Origin: Asterias amurensis
Taxonomy: Eukaryota; Echinodermata; Asteroidea; Forcipulatida; Asteriidae
Length of the DNA stretch: 64,000 nt
Direction of reading: 5' to 3'
Assembly (NCBI RefSeq): GCF_032118995.1
Contig: NC_092652.1
Coordinates: 26,587,044 to 26,651,043, forward strand
Made by a program: the position numbers and the translations under genes. Positions 48,201-58,583 of this stretch are shown piece after piece (position 1 is the first letter of the stretch; each line of letters begins with the position of its first letter). The notes below the pieces were generated by a model that made no database searches, was not told the origin of the DNA, and saw only the letters and a list, made by a program, of their open reading frames with translations.

Positions 48201-49153
48201 CATATTTTTTATTTGAATAATAATTTAGGGCCAATTAGCCCTTGTAGCATGGAGGGAGGTGACTTTTCATAGCCTTTTTACATTCAAAAGTGTTATTGTT
48301 GTTGTTGCACGACCTTTTCTTGCACGGCTGTTTGTTAATTTAAAATTAAATGCTTTTAATCCTGTTCGTTCATCCAATAGATACAAGCGTCCATGACATC
48401 GAAGAAAGCTTCAAGAGTTTTTCCACCCGATCAGACATTGCGATTATTCTCATTAATCAGAACTATGCAGAGCTTATAAGACATCTTCTAGATGCTCACA
48501 CGGAACCGGTTCCTGCTGTGTTGGAAATCCCCTCGAAGGACAGCCCCTATGATCCAAGTAAAGACTCCATACTAAGAAGAGCTAAGGTTGGTAGACGTTC
48601 CGCAGCTTCAGACCCCCCCCCCCTCACCCAAACCGCAATTGCTCAGAACCCTTTTAGTAATTTTGGTACCCCTTTTTTGCCCCCCCCCCGTCCCAACTTT
48701 TTTGGCCCTCAACTGTGACTGGAATAATGCACAACTGAATGGTTTGATCATTAAATAGGCCCCTGTGCCTTCCCGAATTATGTCTTTGCCCCTGCTTGGC
48801 CCACTCCCTCCCCCGCCCCAATGAAATGTCTTATAACACTACGGTAGACAATAGATTTGGGTCTGAGGCTAAGTATGGCAACGATTTTTTCAAACATACC
48901 AGAGGGGAACTAGATGTTGCAAACCCGCTTACCAACCAAAATGATGAGTGGTATAAATGACACGTATTTTTAGGGCTCTTCTGCCTCGTTTTTGACCCCA
49001 GCAGAATCTATCCCAAATGATGAGATCGCGAGGTTTGAGACTGAGCTAAATAAATAAGCTGCCCACATGGGAAGGAGACCACATCAGTTAAGTTAGTATG
49101 TTTGTTTCTTTTTCTCTTTGCAGGGAATGTTCAGTGCAGAGGACTTCAGATGA
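45223..49153 (+). CDS. ATP6V1F: V-type proton ATPase subunit F (V1 sector)
   Basis: Small central-rotor subunit of the V1 sector of the vacuolar H+-ATPase, on endosomes, lysosomes and plasma membranes. Four coding exons, 45223-45270, 47906-47987, 48381-48586 and 49124-49153, join in phase (GAG|GAT; G|AT; AAG|GGA) to give 121 residues (human 119). The match runs the whole length: [69 protein letters not shown], then [16 protein letters not shown] at the C-terminus. The start lies in AGAATGG. Intron 1 (2.6 kb) contains a GC-rich promoter-like stretch, a ZNF143-like site and an 853-bp foldback element. Identity is secure. Confidence 0.97.
45605..45622 (-). promoter_or_regulatory. ZNF143/Staf-type binding site
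   Basis: The minus strand reads TTCCCACAATGCATTGCG, which fits every position of the Staf/ZNF143 consensus YWCCCRNMATSCMYYRCR as I remember it. It lies 335 bp inside ATP6V1F intron 1, next to CpG-containing DNA (45330-45450, and ACTCGCGCACGCAACGCC at about 45655). This suggests a promoter there, either an alternative one for ATP6V1F or one for a minus-strand transcript. No transcript is visible from sequence. Confidence 0.5.
45823..45860. repeat. Perfect 17-bp hairpin
   Basis: ACACGCGTCTGGGAACT, loop ACGA, then AGTTCCCAGACGCGTGT: a perfect inverted repeat with a 4-nt loop. Intron 1 of ATP6V1F. Confidence 0.9.
46163..47015. mobile_element. Foldback DNA element with 42-bp minisatellite arms
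   Basis: Ends TATGGTGGCCCTGAAGGG and CCCTTCGGGGCCACCATA are inverted, then both arms contain ATCGCATA. Each arm is a tandem array of a 42-bp unit (ATGTGCGCACACGTATGCAA then TGTCGTGAAACAATTCGCGA): about 4 units on the left (46199-46390) and about 6 in inverse orientation on the right (46700-46985). Each arm closes with ATTTTATTGCATACCATG or its inverse. About 200 bp of non-repeated DNA lie in the middle. A 6-bp direct repeat GGATTG flanks the element (46157-46162 and 47016-47021). There is no transposase; the long open frames in many frames are by-products of a 42-bp (14-codon) period. Confidence 0.88.
47528..47567. repeat. Short hairpin with TTAGTTGCGATAAC arms
   Basis: TTAGTTGCGATAAC, 12 nt, GTTATCGCAACTAA. 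The arms share TAGTTGCGAT with the hairpin at 15124-15183. Confidence 0.75.
47603..47778. mobile_element. Short element, CAGGCCTTGAA ends, 6-bp target repeat
   Basis: Left CAGGCCTTGAA, right TTCAAGGCCTG, flanked by ACAGAA on both sides (47597-47602 and 47779-47784). Contains GGTGCC/GTGCCC motifs. Same family as 49290-49446 and 60845-60982. CAGG ends recall hAT, but hAT normally duplicates 8 bp. Confidence 0.7.
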
Positions 49154-49289
49154 AGTAACATTAGATTGCAATAACTCTTGGTCTGGAGACTGACACAATT
49201 TAACAAATGGAGTAATATGATTCTAAAAAGTAATACCATCTCAATATCTGTCTATTCCAAATATAACTGGACCCCTTCCCCCCAACTTG

Positions 49290-49446
49290 CAGGCCTGGAT
49301 TTCATCTTTGAACATGTTGAAATGGCAAGGCCACTTTCATCGTGCAAAGTGCACTTCTATTGGAAAATCTTTAAGTCAATTGGAAGCTTTTGAAGGGTAC
49401 AACTGCCAAGACTAGGGGCAACGGGGGCCATGTTATTCCAGGCCTG
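49290..49446. mobile_element. Short element, CAGGCCTGGAT ends, 6-bp target repeat
   Basis: CAGGCCTGGATTT and ATTCCAGGCCTG ends with AACTTG on both sides (49284-49289 and 49447-49452). It is the second copy with a 6-bp duplication. Confidence 0.75.
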
Positions 49447-49549
49447 AACTTGCCCTATAAAATGTAACCTTTCTTTGCAAGTTACAGACTAAAATGGCAA
49501 CTTTGAAAGGAGTTTCTTCACAGCAGTGTAATGCCGCAGAAGCTGTATC

Positions 49550-49929
49550 TTAAAGGGTCTATGTACTTTTTGTAGGACAAAAAAACACAATGTCCACAGA
49601 TTGACATTAAACGTACACAGTTTGAAGATAATGATAGTAGAAAGCTTCTCTGGAAATATTACTTGCTAAAGTGTTGTAATTTTTGAGAAATGAGTAAAAC
49701 AATGTCATGAAAATAATTTTCGTCTCAAAGATTATGAGACGAAAATTATTTTCGCATGCAAAAACGTATTTTCATGACATTGTTTTACTCATTTCTCAAA
49801 AACAACAGCACCTCGGCAACTAATATTTTAAGGTACGCTTTATACTATCATTATCTTCAAACGGTGTAAGTTTAATGTAAATCTGTGGACTTTGTGTTTT
49901 GTGTTACAAAAAGTACCCAAATCCTTTAA
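49550..49929. mobile_element. TTAA foldback MITE, AGGGTCTATGTAC family
   Basis: TTAA at 49550-49553 and 49926-49929. Left AGGGTCTATGTACTTTTTG, right CAAAAAGTACCCAAATCCT. The long inner arms meet at ATTTTCGTCTCAAAGATTA / TGAGACGAAAATTATTTTCG. A further unrelated family with the same target and TTAAAGG start. Confidence 0.85.
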
Positions 49930-50348
49930 CAATAGAATCACAAGATAGACGTCTTCAATATTTTTGGTTTATTTATTGTCTCCTGAAGTGCTACGTGAGT
50001 GAAAATCATAAATTTAAATCATACATTTAAAATAAATTTTGCACTTGTTCATTTGATGAGTAGATGATTTGAGACATTCCAGGTATATGAAAAGGGACAG
50101 TTAGACTATGTGTAAGGTTTCAGGTTTTGAAACTTCTTCAAAATTAATTGGAATCTTTTTAAATGTGGTATATATTTTATGTTTATGTGATTGTAAAGGT
50201 ACTAGAAATATGTATTAAGTATTAAAGGTAAAATATATGGATAACAGAATAAGTCTTTGTGGTCATGATTTTGTTAAAAGCAAAGTAGTCTTTTGTTGTG
50301 TAAGAATTTGTTGGACAATGCAAATGAGCCACATTGTTTCACCCTGCT

Positions 50349-50910
50349 TGTGTGGTGTCATGGTCGAGTGGTTAAGAGCATCAAGTTTAAGTTCTGGGTT
50401 AAAGCCAGTGGACACTATTAGTAATTGTCAAAGACCAGTCTTCTCACCTGGTCGCCGGAGTTGCGAGATAACTATGAAAGAAAAAAAAACACCCTTGTCA
50501 CACGAAGCTGTATGCTTTCAGATGCTTGATTTCGAGACCTCAAATTCTAAGCTTCTAAGCTTGAGGTCTCGAAATCAAATTAGTTGTCAATTACTTCTTT
50601 CTCAAAAATTATGTCACTTCAGAGGGAGACTGTTTCTCACTATGAACCTCTCCCCATTACTCGTTGTCAAGTAAGTTTTTATGCTAATAACTATTTTGAG
50701 TAATTACCAATAGTGTCCACTGCCTTTAATTCATTGGGGTGTGGGTTTGAATCCTGGCCACCACATTCTGTATTATTAAGCAAGAAGCTTTACTACAAAT
50801 GCTTCTCACCTCCGAGGGGAAAAAGGGTTTGAAAAAGCAACTGGAACGTCACATCTGCCCTGCTGGGCTGTGTGGTCACTGGGAGCTGAGAAAGATTAAA
50901 GGAATGTTAT
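50349..50910 (+). mobile_element. tRNA-derived SINE split by a MITE
   Basis: Left part 50349-50398 holds GTGTCATGGTCGAGTGG and TTAAGAGCATCAAG. Right part starts at 50730 with GGGGTGTGGGTTTGAATCC (B box) and continues with a body including GCAAGAAGCTTTACTAC. The MITE at 50399-50729 lies exactly between, at a TTAA. Confidence 0.75.
50399..50729. mobile_element. TTAA MITE, AGGCAGTGGACAC family, copy 4, nested in a SINE
   Basis: TTAA at 50399-50402 and 50726-50729; ends AGCCAGTGGACACTATTAG and CCAATAGTGTCCACTGCCT. Centre TTTCGAGACCTCAAATTC / GCTTGAGGTCTCGAAATC. The MITE is younger than the SINE it interrupts. Confidence 0.88.
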
Positions 50911-51766
50911 TTGCTCAATGACCATGCCACTAATGCTAAATGCTAAACCTTACCGACATTACATCACTTACAGCAGACATGTTCAAACAAATTCATCTTC
51001 CATGCATTTTGTGAGAATATTTTTGTACGTTTTGAAGCAGCAGCACCTGTGAAAATTCAGTCTGAAACCTCAGCAAAAACCAGGCCTTGCAACTTCAAGA
51101 ATTTATAGGTACATTGATTATATTCTCCACAGTCATTGCCAGAAAGTGATAACAAAAATGGCCAGGATTATCTCCAATTGAAAATTTTAAAGAAAGTGCT
51201 TTGGGTTAAAAAAAAAAACATTTATCTATAAAAACAAAATTTTGGACACGCCCACTTCATGCGACCGCTCCGCTTCCCAAATAACTTTTTCAGAAGAGGG
51301 CGCCCTACTATGTTTACTGGCATGCAATCGTCAAAAATAAGAGCAGCAGCACACACACAGTAGCCGATTGACATCTCACTCAGAAAATGGAAACATTATC
51401 GCAGATCATTCTGGAAGAAATGGTAAATAAGGGTAAGTCATACATTATTTTGAAGGGAAACGGTTGTGGTACTAATTTGTTTAGAATTGTTACATAATAA
51501 CATTAACAGCCGTGAAAGAAAGGTTCATTTGATTATTTAAAATATGAATGATCCAACAAAAATCTAACTGAAGAAATCATTCTACATCTCTAGTCATTCG
51601 TGGCTATTTGACTAGTAAGAGGGGTGACGTAACTTTAAAAGGGTTCAATCCGTCATCATTAAGTCTGTGAGTTGTAAAGAACTTAAAATACTTGTAATTT
51701 TATTTTTAGGGAAGTATCCCCCCCCCCAAGTTCTATTTTTAGCCAAGGTTGCCGTAGTTGCGATGT

Positions 51767-51952
51767 TAGGGACTTTTCGTTTTTCGACGACGGATGGTTC
51801 TGAGACGATCTGCGCATGCGTCAGCTTTGAGGACGGTCGTCCCTACATTTCTACGACAGTAGTTGGGATGAATCTTTATTGTGCTGAAAACGACAACATT
51901 TAGCTGAACAACCGTTGCAGAACCATCCGTCATCGAAAACGAAAAGTCCCTA
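51767..51952. mobile_element. TA-target MITE, GGGACTTTTCGTTTTTCG ends
   Basis: TA at both edges; left GGGACTTTTCGTTTTTCGAC then GACGGATGGTTCTG, right CAGAACCATCCGTCATCG then AAAACGAAAAGTCCC. It carries CTGCGCATGCGTCAGC, an NRF1-like palindrome. A sister copy is at 58372-58583. TA duplication fits Tc1/mariner-type MITEs. Confidence 0.8.
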
Positions 51953-52356
51953 ATGTAACCCTACTCCCGACGGCTTCGCCGTACACGTCGGGAGGAGAGT
52001 TAAACTACTCCATAGCGAAACGAACCTCAAAGTTGTAGAACTAGCTGAGTAGGCTAGATCCCCGGGCGCGTCCCCCCTCCCTTCAAAGTTCAAGCCCTTA
52101 CTAAAGCAAAGGCCCCTGATGCCCACTACTTAAATACCAAGTCTTGATTACTCTGCTGAGTTCTTTTTGAACAATTTACAGTTATCACACAAGCGTAGGT
52201 GGAATAGGGAAAAATGTATAGTGCTTCTGTATCCCATATCCAACGAGGCCGCGCAGAACGCGCGTGTGATAACATACTTATCTTCAAGCAAACTTGGCGC
52301 GTGACATAGAAAACACAAGACACGGGTAGTGATATTAGCCGTGCAATATAGGTTTG

Positions 52357-52458
52357 GAAAAATTTCCGTATGGCGCCACCACTTTTTCATTCGATATGAA
52401 TTTACATGTACCTCAATAAAATATCCTTTTTTGTGGTGGCGCCGTCCGGAAAGTTTCC
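52357..52458. mobile_element. Small MITE, GGCGCCACCAC inner ends
   Basis: Left GGAAAAATTTCCGTATGGCG then CCACCAC; right GTGGTGGCGCCGTCCGGAAA then GTTTCC. About 100 bp in total. Confidence 0.7.
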
Positions 52459-52854
52459 CTAGGTTTTTATTACTACTCCATTCTGGGAATCTGATTGGAG
52501 GGTTAGCGTGTACTTGAAGATAAAAATGTTTATGCTAACACATCTAAATAGAATTAAATATATGGGCTTGTTGTAGATCAATCAATCGATCATTTATTTG
52601 TTGTACCGTAATCAAAACTTATTCCATTTTCCGCTTCTTGTGTCGTACTTTTGCAGGTTGAATTGACTCAGTGCCTCACTAGATTGAAAACGTGGCAGTG
52701 GATTGAATGAGGAACAACATCAAGTACCTAATTTTAGAATTAACCCAGAAGTTAGTTTATAACTGATACTTTTACTAGACTGCGGTATCGAGGTATTGTG
52801 ACCCAAACCTTTACAACAGAACGACTTTTTACCAAGTCGTCCATGCAGCCTTAA

Positions 52855-54257
52855 ATGAAGATGGTAAGACAAAAAACTCCACGTAGAGACACTGTCTCAA
52901 ACTCACCTTTGCATCAATCAGCATATATTGGCGACTACATCAATATCCAATCAATTCTTGCCATCCCTGAGAACCGAAAGAACATCAACCAATTAAACCA
53001 TCTTGGTTGCTCACCGCTCCGACTCGCTGCAACATCAGGCGAGGAAGCCTGCGTCAAATTTCTCATCGCATTAGGAGCAGATGTGAATATCCCCGACATC
53101 AAAGGACAAACTCCGCTTTTTGTTGCTGTCAAAAACAACCACCCAAGGTGTGTTGAGGCTCTGCTAAGCAAGAGTGCAGACCCGAATGGCAGTCCAAAGT
53201 GTCTGAGCACCCCTGTTTACATCGCCGCTATGCAGGGACTTGACGAGTGCTTAGAGCTACTGCTACAAGCTGGAGCTGACGTTAACTGTTCCTTAACAAA
53301 GGGACAGTGGGGAAATAACACTCCTCTTCAGGTGAGCTTCACCTACCGTCACCAGAAATGCTTTCGTATGCTCCTTTTAGGAGGAGCGGATCCAAACTGC
53401 CGACTCACCGATAAGGACTTGGAGTCTAACCCATCTCTGTTAGATGCTGCTATTCGCTGGGGTGATATTTATTTTGTGAAGTTGTTGTTTGAGTTTGGAG
53501 GGAAGATGACAAACAACAGCAGGAGATGGAAATCCAATTCTTTTGATCAAAATCTGAGGTCAGAGGAGAACCGTGAGCTTGATGCTTATATCACCTACAT
53601 GAAAAGTAAGTTACATCTTGACTTTGTCAGCAAATGTCATGTGGTTATTAATGTCACAAGGACTCCATTTCACAAAGCACTACTACTAAAAGTAATAAAG
53701 ACTTGTTATGTGCACGTTGCTGGGTGCAGTAAACCAAAGGCAAACAAAAGGAAACGGACACAAGCAAGTTAGCCCTTGAAAACCTGTGCAGAAGATAAGT
53801 TTTGAGAAGAGATTTTAATTTTGTGGTACAATGATTAGATCTAAGATTAGGCAGTAGAGAGTTCCAGATGCGTGGCGAGGCTAAAGAGAAAAGGCTTGAT
53901 AATTATCTTTAAGAGGAACGGAAAAATTAATCTTTATTTTCCAATAGATAGGGTCTGCATGTTATTGGAATTGGTTTACAAATCTTTAATCTCACATTAC
54001 AGTGTTGTACAATGCCTTTAGTCAAGTGTTAAATGTGCCAACTTCTTTCAGTTTTCCTCCCCTCAATCTCAGAGCAGTAATACTTTATTTGTTTACTCGT
54101 ATTCCCTTACCTCATCTTTCTTCTAGCACCTCGCAGCCTGGAGACCCTCTGTCGTTCAGCGATCCGTAGCAGCCTAGGTGTCAAAAGACTCACTTCACTC
54201 AATGAACTACCGCTGCCTGCTACTCTGAGAAAATATCTGCAACACTCGGCATCATGA
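52855..54257 (+). CDS. ASB: Ankyrin repeat and SOCS box protein (ASB family)
   Basis: Likely substrate-recognition subunit of a Cullin5-Elongin B/C ubiquitin ligase. Exons 52855-53605 and 54127-54257 join in phase (A|CA, Thr; donor GTAAGT, acceptor TTCTTCTAG) to give 293 residues. About six ankyrin repeats: near 17-50, 52-84 (SPLRLAATSGEEACVKFLI), 85-117 (TPLFVAVKNNHPRCVEALL), 118-153, 154-192 and 193-225. A SOCS box follows from about 252 to the end (PRSLETLCRSAIRSSLGVKR, then LPLPATLRKYL), carrying the Elongin-binding L..LCR pattern. The ATG at 52861 is a possible alternative start. ASB10/16/18 are the nearest relatives by context (next to TMUB in human), but vertebrate members are longer, so an upstream exon may be missing. 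Reading through the exon 1 donor gives a 305-residue form without a SOCS box. Confidence 0.88.
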
Positions 54258-54705
54258 AGCGTCTTAACCGTGGTCACTGTGGTTAGATCGCTCGACTTGC
54301 AATCATAAGGTTGCGGGTTCGAATCATACCAAGCTATACGATGATAGCACCAATAACTAGAATAAGTATTGTCGTCTATGTTCTGAATCTTAATTTCTTG
54401 ATTTGTGCAATTTATAATATAATCATAGACGTTAAACTGACTTAAGCCGACCAGGTGAAATACCATTGTTTGTGTGATTCTGAGCACATTTCTTAAAACA
54501 ATAGATATACCTTGTGTTCAATTTTGCTTTGTAACCAATAACTGTTTCAGTTGACCTTGCCATTGGTTGATCACTGGGCAATGACCCAAATAATTCTTTG
54601 TCATGACTGCGAAAACGCACGACTGGCAAGTCTGCTGCCACCTAGTGTTCCCAAAAGTCTGCAGATGGTTGGGTCGCCACATCATCATCTGTTAGAGACT
54701 TGGAA

Positions 54706-55137
54706 TGGCAGCAAGTCATTATTTGCAAGTCCAAGTCAAATCACTAGTCAAATTGGCCAGTCACAAATCTAATCACTAGTCCTAAATTGGCCAGTCACAA
54801 GTCAAATCACTTAAACTAGTCATTGGCCAGTCACAAGTCAAATCACTATTTATTTGGCAGTCACAAATCAAATCACTAGTCATAATGGCCAGTCACAAGT
54901 CAAATCACTAGTCATATTGGCCAGTCACAAGTCACATCACTAGTCTTATTGGCCAGTCACAAGTAATGTTGGGGGGTCACAAGTCAAATCACTGTTCATT
55001 TGGCCAGTCACAAGTCAAATCACTAGTCATATTGGCCAGTCACAAGTCAAGCCACAAGTAATTTGCTCGCAAGTCTATGCCATGTCACAATTCAAGTGGT
55101 CTAAACACACAGAGCAAGTCACAATTCAAGTCACACA
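54706..55137 (+). repeat. 32-bp satellite array, about 12 copies
   Basis: Unit AAGTCAAATCACTAGTCATA followed by TTGGCCAGTCAC, repeated with small indels. At the right end it decays into short CACAAGTCA motifs. Confidence 0.85.
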
Positions 55138-55983
55138 TTATTTAGTCTAGCTGTAATTTAATATCAGTCGGGGCCATGCATCAACTTAAAGCACAAATTA
55201 AGAGATATATACCACTGAACTTGACTTGATTGAATTATAATCTTGCACTTCATTGCAAAATATGCACCTGTACTGCAGTGTATATTTTTGGCAAGTATTT
55301 CTGCAGTGCCATAAATAGGCCTACAGGCATGAGAATCTTGCTGTTTAAACAGGAATTCCTGTTTTTTCCTTTTCAAATTTGTGGTCTTCGAGTTCAGTGT
55401 GAATTTGGTATAAAATTTGGGGGTGTTTTGTCGGGGTATACAGTCTTGGTACAAGATGTTCCAGTTGATGTGTAGTCGGGAAAACATAATTGCTATCTAA
55501 ATGCTATCACCTCATGGACATGCATGGACAAGCGTTAAATTTTTCAGATTTTTTGGGGTACGAAATAGATTTCCTGTTTTTTCATCATTGCCCGTTCTCA
55601 TTCCTGTATATAAGCTATAGTTTAAGAATATCGTGCACCAATTAATTGTCACTGGTGTGTAGCAGGATAGTTTGATTACTAGCGTGCAACTTGACGCAGG
55701 CCTACTTACCTGACTTGATTTTGTAGGTCCGAGCCACAAGCCAAATAAGGTCAAATAATCCAATTGCGTAAATCTTAAAAAATCAATTATGAATATTTAT
55801 TGATCAATATTATGACATTATTTACTTATGACATTATTTATTTTTTTGTTATTGATTAAAGAAAAGTTATTGTATTTTGAAAAGTAAACTAGACTTAGTA
55901 TTTTTGTTAAAGAAATGTTTTGTTGTTTCACAACTTGGCCTTGTTACTTGAAGACCTTCTTGAACAAAATTATAGAAATGTTT

Positions 55984-58191
55984 TTACCCCCTTGTGATTG
56001 GATCAGATTTGAGCCAAGATCCAACAAAAATGCTAGGCTTACCCCTTTTAATTTTAATACATTTCTTTTTACCAGATTTTTGCCAAATATTTACAAAAAT
56101 GCAAGGCTTACCACATGTGATTTTATAAGATTTGAGGCCAGAAATTTTGCAAAAATCTGATAAAATTATAAGGGGTAAAGATTTCTGTCAAAATGAGGCT
56201 AAAATATGATAAAATATCAATGGGCAAGTCTTGCATTTTAAACTTATTTTGTTGAAATTTGGCAAGGGGTAAACCTTGCATTTACTTGTTGAAATTTGGC
56301 TAAAATCAAATAAAGTCACAAATGGTATTATCTGTAAGCCATGCATTTTACTTGAAATTTGCCTAAAATCAGACAAAACCTTGCATTTTTGTTGAAATTT
56401 CCTTAAAATCAGATAAAATCACAAGGGGTAAACCTTGCATTTTTATTGAAATTTGCCTAAAATCAGATAAAATCACCTTGCATTTTTGTTGAAATTTGCC
56501 TAAAATCATAAGGGGTAAATCTGCATTTTTGTTGAAATTTGCCTATCATCATATAAAATCACAAGGGGTAAACCTTGCATTTTTGTTGAAATTTGCCTAA
56601 AATCAGAGAAAATTTGCTTGAAATCAAATAAAATCACAAGAGGGTAGCCTGCATTTTTGTTGAAATTTGGCTAAGATCAGAAATTTGCCTAAAATCAGAG
56701 AAAACCACAAGGGGTAAACCTTGCATTTTTGTTGATATTTGACTAAAATCAGAGAAAATCACAAGGGGTAAGCCTTGCATTTTACTTGAAATTTACCTAA
56801 CATCAGATAAAATCACAAGGGGTAGACTTGCATTTTTGTTGAAATTTGGCAAAGATCAGAAATTTGCCTAAAATCAGATAAAATCACAAGGGGTAAGTAA
56901 ACCTTGCATTTTACTTGAAATTTGCCTAAAGACCGATAAAATCACAAGGGGTAAACCTTGCATTTTTGTTGAAATTTTGCTAAAATCAGATAAAATTACA
57001 AGGGTTAGGCTTTGCATTTTTGTTTAAATTTGCCTATAACCAGACAAAACACAAGGGGTTAACCTTGCATTTTTATTGAAATTTGCAAAAAATCAGAGAA
57101 AATAACAAGGGGCAAGCCTTGCATTTTACTTGAAATTTGTCTAAAGTTAGACAAAAATCTCAAGGGGTTAGCCTTGCAATTTTATTGAAATTTGCAAAAA
57201 AATCAGAGAAAAAACAAGGGGTAAGCCTTGCATTTTTGTTAGAATTTGCCTAAAATCAGAGAAAATCACAAGGGGTAAACCTTGCATTTTTGTTGAAATT
57301 TGCCTAAAATCAGACTAAATCACAAGGGGTAAGCCTTGCATTTTTATTGAAATTTGCCTAAAATCAGAGAAAACCACAAGGGGTAAGCCTTGCATTTTTT
57401 TTGAAATTTGGCTAAAATCTGATAAAATCACAAGGGGTAAGCCTTGCATTTTTGTTGAAATTTGCCTAAAAACAGAAAAAATCACAAGGGGTAAGCCTTG
57501 CGTTTTACTTGAAATTTGTCTAAAATTAGACAAATATCTCAAGGGGTTAGCCTTGCATTTTTGTTGAAATTTTGCTAAAATCAGATAAAATCACAAGGGG
57601 TAAGCCTTGCATTTTTATTGAAATTTGCCAAAAAACAGAGAAAATAACAAGGGGTTAGCCTTGCATTTTTGCTGAAGTTTGCCAAAAATCAGATAAAATC
57701 ACAAGGGTTAAGCCTTGCTTTTTTGTTTAAGTTTGCCTAAAATCAGATAAAATCACAAGGGGTAAACCTTGCATTTTTGTTGAAATTAGCATAAAATCAG
57801 ATAAAATCACAAGGGGTAAGCCTTGCATTTTTGTTGAAAATTTGCTAAAATCAGACAAAAATCACAAGGGGGTAAGGCCATCATTTTTGTTGAAATTTGC
57901 CTCAAATCACATAAAATCACAAGGGGTAGTTAGCCTTGCATTTTTGTCAAAACTAAGCCAAAATCTGATTAAAATTACAAGGGTAAGCCTTACATTTGAT
58001 TCAAAGTTAGGCTTAAAACTGACAAAGTAACAAGGGGTAGTAAGCCTCGCATTTTTGTCAAAATTTTGCAAAAATCTGATAGAATCACAAGGGGAAAGTA
58101 GACCTTGCATTTTTGTTGGATCTTGGCTCAAATCTGATAAAATCTTTATGTCAAAATTTTGCAAAAATCTGATACAATCACACGGGGTAAC
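55984..58191. repeat. 2.2-kb array of ~54-bp units with inverted end units
   Basis: About 35 plus-orientation units of roughly 54 bp (AATCACAAGGGGTAAGCC, TTGCATTTTTGTTGAAAT, TTGCCTAAAATCAGATAA). The first 150 bp (55984-56135) hold about two units in the opposite orientation. The left edge TTACCCCCTTGTGATTGG is the inverse of the right edge ACAATCACACGGGGTAA, and the sub-terminal GATTTGAGCCAAGATCCAAC at about 56006 is the inverse of GTTGGATCTTGGCTCAAATC near 58115. So the array is bounded by an inverted repeat, like a foldback element whose inside expanded. Confidence 0.85.
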
Positions 58192-58371
58192 GATTGGAAA
58201 TAAATTGATTCCCCAAGTTGAACTTAATGGGAAACTATCTTTATGACCATGGCCGCCCTGTGACTGTACATCCTGTGACTGTACATGGAATTATGAATTA
58301 TTAATTAAACAAACCCAGTAGCAGCTCGCATGCTGGCCATCACATCACGAAGGATGCCAACATTTTTATAT

Positions 58372-58583
58372 TAGGGAGCTTTCGTTTTGGACGACGGATG
58401 GTTCTGCAACGGTAACAATGAAGTTTGGCGTCATCTGCGCATACGTCGGCTTTGAGAACGGTCGTCCTTCAATTTCTATGACCGTACTTGGGATGAATCT
58501 GCGTTGTGCTGAAAACGGCAACGTTTGGCTGAAAACTACATAACGTTTCAGGAACATCCGCCGTCGAAAACGAAAGCTCCCTA
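58372..58583. mobile_element. TA-target MITE, GGGAGCTTTCGTTTT ends
   Basis: TA on both sides; left GGGAGCTTTCGTTTTGG then GACGGATGGTTCTGC, right GGAACATCCGCCGTCG then AAAACGAAAGCTCCC. The inner GGTCGTCC and GGGATGAATCT motifs match 51767-51952. Confidence 0.8.

Larger units (their letters stand above)
49154..52854. other. ATP6V1F-ASB intergenic DNA
   Basis: Holds MITEs at 49290, 49550, 50399, 51767 and 52357, plus a split SINE at 50349. At 51387 an ATG opens a short frame (METLSQIILEEM) ending at a strong donor, AAGG|GTAAGT; this may be a leader exon of the ASB gene. 52460-52854 should hold ASB 5' UTR; TTTTGCAG at about 52650 is a plausible acceptor. Confidence 0.45.

Noticed and set aside
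57315-57542. Repeated KMQGLPLVI peptide on the minus strand
   Set aside because: The 54-bp unit is 18 codons, so repeats stay in frame by chance; no start, splice or conservation supports coding.
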